NCBI GenBank assembly: GCA_035048485.1
Contig: CM068584.1
Location: forward strand, 61,355,458-61,419,457
DNA: 64,000 nucleotides
Direction: 5' to 3'
Source: Pteria penguin
Taxonomy: Eukaryota > Mollusca > Bivalvia > Pterioida > Pteriidae
Below, one piece after another: positions 55,498 to 64,000 of the stretch. Numbering within the stretch: the first letter of the stretch is position 1; each line of letters starts with the position of its first letter. A model generated the notes under the pieces. That model made no database searches and had not been told where the DNA came from. It was given only the letters and a program-made list of their open reading frames with translations. Both the position numbers and the translations under genes were made by a program.

Positions 55498-58400
55498 CTG
55501 TATCGGTAGTCTGTATATACCGGATTTTATACATTATTGTTAGCACTGCATCTATCGGCGTGGATGTACAACCTTGTCGAATCACCTTTCTTACCCATTC
55601 TGCAGCAATGCAACTGTCACGGATTTTTTATTTCCGATAATTTCATCATCTTTCTCAGATCTTTGTTTTCCTGGTGGTATTCTTGAAGTCTGGAAATCGA
55701 AAACCGAAAATAAGTATTTAGCAATTTATATTTCATTACATGAACCTTCAATGAACCATAAAAAAAAATGAGTTTAGATTACACAATCTTTACTGTCCAG
55801 AACAGATTACATTGCAATGATGTTTCAATAAATGTTCCTCACATATTTTGATAACTTTAAGTATATATTGTCCCTTTAATCATTTCAGGACAATTCATTA
55901 CGTCGTAAGAATTGAGATATTGACATCCCCCTTTGAAATTTTCAAGTTTCATTTATGTATCTGTCTTCATATATTTTAATCATTAACTTTGTATCACTGA
56001 ATATCTAAAACTAAAGATAATAATAAAATAATTCAAGCTAAAGAGATTTATTCCTTACACTTTCTCTAACACCTTCACATATTCAGAAGTCGTCTGTGTG
56101 CTTCATTTTCCCTGAAGAAAAATTAGAAGTATACATCTTTTTATACATTAAATATCATTGAAATGCAATTTTATCTAAATTTTATTCTAGTAAATGAATA
56201 TACTGAAAAATTATGCATGCAATGTACCTTTTCTTTCATTCTTCTGACAATCCTCAAAGCCCTTTCCCTGTTTTTAGTACCAGGAACTTTATTGCAGACT
56301 GAGTTACCCTCGGGGATTTGGGTTCTAGTGTTCCCTTTAGCCTGAGAATTCAAAAGAAAAACAGTAACATATAACGTTTGGTTTCTTGGTTTCACTTATC
56401 TTCAATACATGTCTTTTAACCATACACAACCAACGATTGATAATGATATTTATTAATTTTTACTTATATTGTGTGATAGGATGCTAGCATCAACACGTTT
56501 TCCATTACTCTACATACTTTTATTTCTTACTTGAATTTATCGCCTTAGTCAATATCCTAAATGCAGTACAATCTCTTATCTTTATAAGTCGTTTTCTGTT
56601 CATTTTTCCCTCAGTAAAAAAAAATGTTAAAGTTGTTGTTGACAGTGCTTGAAGTAGTTCAAAGAAAGTGATACTATATTTAGATACGAAGTAGAACTGT
56701 TGATTTCCTCGTCTTTCTGACGATTATGATACTTAGGTTATCAGTGTATATAGCATAGCATTGTGTATAAAGGACGTGAAATTGAATTGAAGGGCTAATT
56801 GCTTCCTCCCGATGAAGAGCATACACTGAATAGATATAAATCTGCCAGGAGGAGTGGGACACAGTCAACAATATTTTTGAAATTACCACAATAACTGTTA
56901 CTGATCACTAACATCTTGATGACATTTTTTTTCACTGTATTTTTTCATTCAATCCCTGATCAAATAAGTTTATTTTGAATATTTACATCTGTTATTCTTA
57001 GCTTGCGACTGCCTTTTTACATAAACTTTTTTTTTCTAAATTATGAGGGTCTGTGCTTTAAATTTTTATGTTTCCTTGTGCATAATTGTGTGAAAAAAAA
57101 TATCAAATTGATTTAAAATAGTGATTTTTTTTTCAAATTCAAAATTTTGGAGGACTTAACAATAGAATTTTATGATGAATTTGAATATATTCTGAATGAA
57201 TTGATTTACACTTATTCTAGTTGAAATTAACTGTTCCTTTCAAATATTTATATATTGTTAGAATTCAAGTCATGACAGATATTATCAAGGACATGTACAT
57301 ACTAACAGAAAACGACACTACAGAAATATTCGATTGTACTGCACTTAAGATACCGCATTAGAACAGTCAATTAAAGTAACAAACGTCGCAAAACATCACT
57401 CAATTGGCGGCTGAACGGTTTACGGGCGAATTTACGATAGCGAAGAGTACACATAAGGTAATTGTAATTCTTATTTACTTATGGTTATATAACAAACGTA
57501 GTGAGAAGATATTAACGGTTGTAAATAACTCCTGAAGAGGATAAATTTGTAGGATCATAAAAAAGGATATACGTTTGGAAACATAAACTTACAGAATATG
57601 TAACTGCACGATTTGGGCATTCTTCGTGTAATACTTGTGATGATGAATTCCACTGGCGACGAAAAGTTTTTCGTTTTGTTTTTCCAGATTTCCCTTTAAG
57701 CATCTGGACTTGACTTGAAACGCTGTCGTTGGAAGAACAACTGCTTTGTGACACTTTTCGTGAAACCGCGGTTCCTAAACATTAAATGCGAAAACCATAA
57801 TACTAAGATAAAAAGAGAAAAATAGTGCGCGTTAAATAGAGTGCATTGTTATAATTTCTTTTACTTATCGTATGTAACCGGTTACACATTTCACGGTATA
57901 TTGATCATTAGCTACTTCGAGATAACAACTGCAACAAATGACATTGTATGTGATGGTTTTTGGCTTTTATCTATTGGGGGTTTTTTTTGGGGGGGGGGGG
58001 GGGGGGGGGGGTATTTTTATGCTTTTTTAGGGGGGGGGGGAGGCTAAAATATTATTATTATTATTAAGTAATTATTGTTTCATGAAACATCCTTTTGAAA
58101 ACAGTGATACTTAAGCATTTGGAGTTTGATTTATTTTCCATATTATAGGTCTGAAATAAGTTTAAATATATATGAATTTTATATACGTAATATTATACCT
58201 CTCTCAGAAACGTCTTTTTGATATTTTTCTTTCAGGATTGCCTTTTATACGCGATTATTGTGGTGATAGTATTTGATTTATAATACATAACAACGTTACA
58301 TTGTATCGCCCCATAGGTTCTTCACCGTGACACTGAAAATGAGTGGGTTCTTTTTTTAACCTGTTTTGTTAGAGTATCATCATGGTCATCTTGATATAAC

Positions 58401-61400
58401 AAAGCTAGACGATCTAGGTGTGATCGCCATCAGTTTCCCGTCTTCTAACGACACAAAGTGCATCCAAGGAAAAAGGCATTCCACTTTTGGCTAATAATTC
58501 TTTTTGTGAGAAAATATAAGAATACGCACAGACATACTGCAATTTTAGCGTTTTATCTTCTCAAAACTTACCTGTTCCTTATCATTTAGTCAGCAAGGGC
58601 ACTTTATTTATTTTTTGGGGAGAGTGTTAGGGATTCAAATAATCCACCACTGTGAAAAAAACAACTCTACTAGTCGACGGACAATCCAACATGATGCTAT
58701 TGATGTATCTCCTTTTCGGAAATTGAAATGGGAAATTTCTTTTTACCTTTCGGATGTATGGACACATCCATGTTGTCCTGTGGCTCATTTTTTATCATTA
58801 CATCAGGTGATAAAGTTATATAGCTGTGTTGTACACAAAGTGGTAACTCGGTCTTTTCCTTGTCCTTGTCGAGACTAGGTTCTGATGGGACGCCATTTAC
58901 GTGGACTGAAGGTACAGTTCTGGTTGTCGGATGGATATCTTCAGTGTTGGCAATGTAATCATTCTGCAAATCTATGAAAGAAAAGGTACATACATGATGT
59001 ACCATATAGTAATGTGAGATCATATAATATACATGAGATGTCCTTAATCCTAGCTATTTTCGATCTGTTTTCCCTTCCGTATTCTGTAGCAACAGGTTAG
59101 ATAATATATTCCTTTGGGATTTAAAGATGGCTACAGACATCAAAAGCAATGCGACCTGAAGTATTAGGTTAAAGTTTGTTTTTATTGGAAACTGCTTAGT
59201 CAATCATTTCGGTGGAGATGACGACAAAACTTAGGAAATTTATGCTATGAAAAGAGCAAAATAATTACCACTTTAATCTAGACGTGAGAGCTATATCTAA
59301 TCTACATTGATAAGGCCAAGACAAAAATTAAAAAAAAGACCATTCATTGCATTACCTGTCGAAGTATTTTATGGTCAGTTAAATAGAATTAAAACATGGA
59401 TCTGTCTACGCCCGTATACTTAGTAAACCAAAATGCCGAAGGAGGAATATCTATATTTTTGTGTAATGTGTGTTTTTGATTGATGGTTGTCATTTGATTT
59501 ACTGTTCATTCAAAATCGGTTCAAGTTTTGTATAATAACGGAATATTCTATTATCTTTTATATGCATGTAGGTGGCGACTTGTGATATATATTGGAGGAT
59601 GGAATCTCTATTTTCTTCAATATTGAAGTACACTTAAATTTTATTGAATGAAATGACTTGATGCCATTTTTAGTACACACAACATATCACTACTATATAA
59701 AATAGACATACTTGCATTAGATTTGCCATTGACTGCATCCCGCGGATGTCGACGATCTCCTTGAAAATAGAAAACGAATAAGTGAATTCAAAAGAAAAGG
59801 GGGAAATAAATAAGAAAGAAACTATTTGAAATAGTCTTGGTTTATGTATTTTAGTAAATAAACATCGTTTAATTATTGTATACGGCGTTAACAATCCTAA
59901 TTGGTTAACCAGAAATCATGAACATCATATATTCGTATTTAACATGTAAATAAATGAATAAAAATAATATATAATCGTTCCTTTGAAGAAAATTAAGAAA
60001 GTAACTTGTGTCGTATTACTATGTCACTAACGACAATGCACCATTATGGACATTCACGGACGCCGTAATTCAAAGGTAAGACAAGGTGCCTGGGAGGAGT
60101 GAGCGTATTCTGTTTGAATGCCCTTACATGCAAACAAAATATTTAACTCAGCAATGTATATTCAGATGACTGTAAATGGACACTTTGTGGAAAGTGCCAC
60201 TGTCACATAACATCAAGAAAAGGGGTATAATAACACTTCAGTTAATACACTGCGGGGTACTTTTTAGAAACCCCACACCTAGAGGACATAAGTGTGACGC
60301 TAATGTAAAACACGAAAGTAACTGGTGTCATATGGCTATGACATTAACAACATTAACAACAATGCACATCATTTGCCGTTGTAAATATAATTTCAAAGCA
60401 ACTTTAAAACCATTACTATTTTAAATATTACAAGTGACTCTGACTTTGCACATGTTTGAATTGCGATTTTAAAATATTAAGTAGGTAATAAATAAGACCT
60501 TATGCTAGACAAAATAAAGGGCAGTCATTGGCTGCTTTAATATACTTACCCCAGTATTTCAATCGACCTGTAAAAATAATTAAAATCATTACCAAATCAT
60601 TGATGTGAATGTTTTATTTATCTATTTTCAATATCGATATGTGTTACCCTTATTTTAAAGTTTGACTATTCGTGGCAACACAAACTCGATGGAAATTGTA
60701 CGCATTGTACTCAAATTTAATACATATGTTTATAAACACCATCTACGTAAAATGAATTATTGATTATTTGTTTCAATCACGAAACCCAGAAACAATATGA
60801 TTATTTAAAATAGAAATATAACCTTCGAATTTTTTCCTAAAAATAACGATTGTAATTGTGGTGGATGTAACAATCACGCCAAGTATAATACAAATAATAT
60901 TTCTTGTCAAATTTCCATCTGTAGGAATTCCGGCAGGCGGGATAGCTGTCACAGTTTCAGTTGTTATGTTAGGCACGGAACTGAAAAAATAAAATACATA
61001 AATAAATTATTATTATTATTATTAATAATAATAATAATAATAATAATAACAATAATAATAATAATAATAAAAAAATAATAATAATGATAACCTGAGCTTA
61101 CCTGCTGCCGAGGCAACATGACGGATATTCCTCTATCGATGATAAGGAAGAAAAGAAGAGAGAGAGAAAGGAGGATCTGAAGGAAGAAAGAAATAAACAA
61201 ACTAACAACATAATAAACAGAGAAACAAAAGGGAATGGTACTGATCAGGAGAATGACTATGTCATAACAATCCCCAATCCCATTTAGGTAAATAGATTAT
61301 TCAAATAAAAGAAACCAACGCGAAACAAGCAAAAGAAGCATTAAGAATTTGCATGGGAAATATACAGGATATCCATAAACACAACCCAGATATTTCTATA

Positions 61401-62728
61401 AATACACCCATGTATAGCGGCGTCATAATATAACGTTAAGGACAAAGGACAAATATTAAGGACATTTGTATCAAGATAATAAAGAAAATAAACGCATTTA
61501 AAGCGGCGCGATTAATGAAGAACTGTGTAAGTACTTACAAAGTAAGGTTCCACTTTTCCATGTTCATGTATCTACATAATTGTAGCATATATTAAAAATA
61601 TTAATAATGTTCTTGGTACAGCTTGGTATATTAAAATGAAGTTTAGAATAACATAACTTCCATCTGTTCTGTTAGCGCTTTCAGCCCTCCAGAGCTCATC
61701 AGACAGATTTAATAGTTGGTAACTAATAGCAAAGTAACAGTAATATGTATGACGTCACAAAGAAAGTAGCGTATGTGGCAAAGTTATTTCGCACATTTTA
61801 ATCTAATTACGGTTTAAAATTGGTTTAAATATTTTGATAAAATGTTCTTTACTTTTTCTCATATGTTCATTATCGTGCATTATTTTTTTAAAAAATGGGA
61901 AAATAAGAAACTTCCGATTACAACACACATCGAAATGTTCACTACAAGGTGTATTCCTTATTTATCGGCAGCAAGTGGAGGCAAAGAATGCACTTTTTCT
62001 AAGAATTTGAATTAATTTACCAATCTCAAACTATGTCTCTCATATTTTGGTTTTAATTTTCCCTTAATCTTGAAATTTGTGGCCAAACATTTTGAAAATC
62101 ATGTTTTCATACTGCATTGTCATTCTAAATCATTTTTGTAATATTTTAAAAACGTTAACACAGAAAATAAAAAAATAGGCATTACGTAATTATTTAAAAA
62201 ATAGATATGATATAGCGGCTTAACTATTACAGATAGATACTATCGGTTCGCATTTTTTAAAAAAACATAACCTGTAGAAGACGACAGCGAAATTTTGAGA
62301 AGTCTTGCTTTGACTATAAACGCTAACCTGGATAGAATTTAAAAAAAGGGTCATTGTTACGTAATTTTCTTGAAAACCAGCATTTTTCAAAAAACAAAAA
62401 TCTTATTACATGCGTCGGCGTGTGTTATTCAATAGTGTTGAAAAAACAGGGTAAAATTATCGCATTTTAGCATGCCTCTCGATAGCGTAGGTCAACTCTC
62501 AACTCTCACTGGTGGTGGGGAAATATTGCAAAATTTTTGACAAAAGAATTCAAATATGTAAACCTTCTCAAGCGCCCTTTGTATTTTGAAGTTCATATGA
62601 CAAATAATAAGTTGGTAACAACAAAATTACGCAAGCAACGCGGTTTTTAAATTTTTTTAATTTCTCATTTAAAAATATATGATATTGTTACCTTTCTTCA
62701 GGTATGCTTCTTCCTTGGCACATTGGAT
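55422..62728 (-). CDS. Gene C: single-pass membrane protein with long multi-exon cytoplasmic tail (5' end missing)
   Basis: Ten exons on the minus strand splice with intact frame (984 nt, 327 residues plus stop): 62692-62728, 61102-61132, 60823-60980, 60550-60567, 59712-59759, 58747-58971, 57593-57774, 56228-56341, 55595-55689, 55422-55497. The visible ectodomain end contains I-Q-C-A-K-E-E-A-Y and E-Y-P-S-C-C-L-G-S-S, then a Thr/Pro-rich stalk. The helix IICIILGVIVTSTTITIVIF is followed by R-K-K. The tail of about 250 residues carries Y-I-A-N, H-S-Y-I-T-L, V-T-Y-S and D-I-Y-K-T-V, a Ser-rich patch and a basic stretch (GKTKRKTFRRQW). It resembles a signalling or scaffold tail; no catalytic domain is seen. 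Kinship with genes A/B is plausible (Cys-rich ectodomain, phase-1 introns) but not shown. Upstream exons lie beyond 64000. Confidence 0.65.
55595..55689 (-). CDS. Gene C tail exon
   Basis: Acceptor cgatttccag and donor ATGG|GTAAGA; 95 nt, phase 0 to 2, encoding S-R-I-P-P-G-K-Q-R-S-E-K-D-D. Confidence 0.65.
56228..56341 (-). CDS. Gene C tail exon
   Basis: Acceptor gaattctcag and donor AAAG|GTACAT; 114 nt, phase 0-0. The end is basic (NRERALRIVRRMKEK). Confidence 0.68.
57593..57774 (-). CDS. Gene C tail exon (Ser-rich then basic)
   Basis: Acceptor taatgtttag and donor TTCT|GTAAGT; 182 nt, phase 1 to 0. It contains S-Q-S-S-C-S-S-N-D-S-V-S-S and GKTKRKTFRRQW. Confidence 0.72.
57960..58042. repeat. 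G-rich homopolymer region
   Basis: Two long G-runs (57989-58011 and 58031-58040) with intervening T-runs in a gene C intron. Length here is likely assembly-dependent. Confidence 0.85.
58747..58971 (-). CDS. Gene C tail exon with YIAN and SYITL motifs
   Basis: Acceptor ttttctttcatag and donor AAAG|GTAAAA; 225 nt, phase 1-1. It is acidic and Thr/Ser/Pro-rich, with tyrosines in N-D-Y-I-A-N and H-S-Y-I-T-L-S-P. Confidence 0.75.
59712..59759 (-). CDS. Gene C tail exon (DRRHPRDAVNGKSNA)
   Basis: Acceptor tattttcaag and donor GCAA|GTATGT; 48 nt, phase 1-1. Confidence 0.6.
60020..60370 (+). repeat. GTGGACATTCACGG-family repeats (two partial copies)
   Basis: Copies at 60035-60130 (tggacattcacggacgccgt, gacaaggtgcctgggaggag tgagcg) and 60285-60365 (taaaacacgaaagtaactgg tgtcat) match 63340-63520. 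Confidence 0.6.
60550..60567 (-). CDS. Gene C 18-nt microexon
   Basis: Acceptor ttttttacag and donor TGGG|GTAAGT flank 18 nt coding R-L-K-Y-W, phase 1 to 1. The strong sites on both sides support it. Confidence 0.55.
60823..60980 (-). CDS. Gene C transmembrane exon
   Basis: Acceptor attttttcag and donor GAAG|GTTATA; 158 nt, phase 2 to 1. It encodes the stalk (ITTETVTAIPPAGIPTDGN), a 20-residue helix and R-K-K-F-E. Confidence 0.75.
61002..61090. repeat. (ATT)n-(AAT)n trinucleotide palindrome
   Basis: ATT repeats turn into AAT repeats at 61020-61026, making the tract self-complementary. It lies in a gene C intron between the transmembrane exon and the preceding exon. Confidence 0.9.
61102..61132 (-). 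CDS. Gene C exon (ectodomain, EYPSCCLGSS)
   Basis: Acceptor atcatcgatag and donor GCAG|GTAAGC; 31 nt, phase 1 to 2. An alternative acceptor 2 nt downstream would break the phase with the exon above. Confidence 0.55.
62692..62728 (-). CDS. Gene C exon (ectodomain, IQCAKEEAYLKK)
   Basis: Acceptor cccacatttcag and donor AAAG|GTAACA; 37 nt, phase 0 to 1. It is the most 5' exon I can support. Confidence 0.5.
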
Positions 62729-62815
62729 CTGAAATGTGGGATATATATACGTTATGATTGATTTTCCTTTGTCATCGACAGTTTTTATTGCAAATCTTAA
62801 AACATTTTTCATATG

Positions 62816-63241
62816 CAGTAAAACATCCATACATCGGCATCTCGACAACCCGGCTAATCTCGACATAAACCGCCGGTCCCGACCGTTTTTCTTAATAAAT
62901 TGATGAAATTCATCTCGGATGACTGGACATACGATATGTCGACTACCATGCTTATCTCCAAGTAAATTTTGAGTCCCGATGTCAAGATTTACTTAGTGTA
63001 TCACGACATCTTCTTCTACAGGTGACCGCTACTTAAATTGATTTATTGATATTACCACTGTACACGTGAGGCGTAATTACTCAACAGGGCTAACTTTGTA
63101 TCCAATTGAAAAAAAAAATGTATAATACGAAGGTATGGTGAAAAACATCTATTCAACTTTCAAATTTGATTATCTAGACCTACCGATATCTAGACATATT
63201 TTTCTCGGACTCAACGATGTCGAGATAACAAAGTTTTACTG
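62816..63241. mobile_element. pogo/Tigger-like MITE
   Basis: The left end CAGTAAAACATCCATACATC and right end (complement) CAGTAAAACTTTGTTATCTC share CAGTAAAAC and internal tctcgaca motifs, as in Tc1-mariner pogo/Tigger elements. It is 426 bp long with no transposase. The flanking dinucleotides are TG/TA, an imperfect TA duplication. It lies immediately upstream of the first visible gene C exon. Confidence 0.6.
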
Positions 63242-63339
63242 TATATCATTATCAATTCCACTAAACTATGCTCTCAGTCATTCATACGAGAAAATGACAA
63301 GAATGACATCATTTTGTGTATGAATCTATAAGATGACTT

Positions 63340-63720
63340 ATTGTAAATAAAATACGAAAATATCTGGTGTCACATGACTATGGCATTAACAACAATGTAC
63401 CACAGTGGACATTCACGGACCCCTGAAAGTCAGAGGTGGGACCAGGTGCCCGGAAGGAGTGAGCGTCTCCTGTTTGGTTAGTTACATCCGCCGTGAATGC
63501 CCTGACATAAAGACGAAACAACATAATTCAGCACTGAATATATACATGAATGTTAACATTGTGTAGAAAGTGTCACAGCCACACAACTTCAGGAACAAGG
63601 GTATAATAACACTAAAGTCAAAGTGCAAAGGGAATAAGTATGACGTTTATGTAAAATACCAAAATAACTGGTGTTACATGACTATGGCACTAATAAAAAT
63701 GTACCACAGTAAACTACATT
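63340..63720 (+). repeat. GTGGACATTCACGG-family repeats, best-preserved copy
   Basis: It contains ctggtgtcacatgactatgg cattaacaacaatgtaccac agtggacattcacggacccc and ccaggtgcccggaaggagtg agcgtctcctg. A second partial copy follows at 63640-63720 (aactggtgttacatgactat ggc). At least seven copies in both orientations occur in the window. Confidence 0.65.
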
Positions 63721-64000
63721 TTTCGCAAAGGGTCTGCTGTTAAAAAAAACCCAAAATACTTTCACCGACTTATCGAAATCAGAAGGGTGTTCAAAACCTA
63801 CCTTTGCATAGTTTTACTACCGTCTGCCCCATTATTTTTTGTTTTACTTATCCTTACTTGTTATCAATAAGAATAGATAAAAATTCAATCCATAAATATG
63901 GAACCTTCCTTCGCTGTATTCTTAGTATTACAGAATATGTTTTATACTATTGTACCCTATTTTCTCAAACTCCGAGCCAATTTATAAACAGTTAGCATGA

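Overview
The window is AT-rich, intron-bearing animal DNA, most likely from a marine bivalve mollusc. The grounds are the repeat content: arrays of ~146-bp monomers ending in a GACGGACAGAC-type motif (the architecture of bivalve 'pearl' elements), a tRNA-derived SINE, an intact Ngaro-type tyrosine-recombinase retrotransposon, and compact genes for small cysteine-rich membrane proteins. The species cannot be read from the sequence, and no bacterial-type gene organisation is present.

Three host genes can be assembled from splice sites and reading-frame continuity. Gene A (5860-12083, +) and gene B (37567-41182, +) are paralogues in a direct duplication. Unit A (1 to about 12.1 kb) and unit B (about 31.27-41.3 kb) stay alignable by eye for more than 5 kb upstream of the ATG. 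Each gene has 7 exons: a signal peptide with a first Cys-rich block, a second Cys-rich block, two short exons, a juxtamembrane exon, a transmembrane exon and a cytoplasmic-tail exon with a V-Y-N-E-I motif. The frame closes exactly (285 and 262 residues). A third gene on the minus strand (62728 down to 55422, 5' end outside the window) encodes a single-pass membrane protein with a ~250-residue tail spread over eight exons, one of them only 18 nt.

Between A and B lies about 19 kb of repeat-rich DNA. It holds fold-back elements built on GCGGAAAC motifs (12.8 and 27.1-27.6 kb), a second pearl-like array (14.0 kb), palindromic elements (14.6-15.6 kb), and a Ngaro retrotransposon (16158-23258). The retrotransposon has the order A1 repeat, SGNH-hydrolase ORF (frameshifted), gag-like ORF, RT-RNase H, tyrosine recombinase, 45-bp minisatellite, B1, A2, B2. 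Its split direct repeats are virtually identical, which implies recent insertion.

From 41.3 to 54.6 kb I see mostly decayed repeats, a ~140-bp pearl-like array (41.94-42.8 kb), SINE fragments and one orphan candidate exon (52056-52148, -). A hAT-like relic (54585-55359) abuts the 3' end of the minus-strand gene, and a pogo/Tigger-like MITE (62816-63241) lies beside its most 5' visible exon. The notable biology is the small receptor cluster, with uneven divergence between paralogues and a possible inhibitory tyrosine motif intact in one copy and altered in the other, and the retrotransposon carrying an accessory hydrolase ORF.
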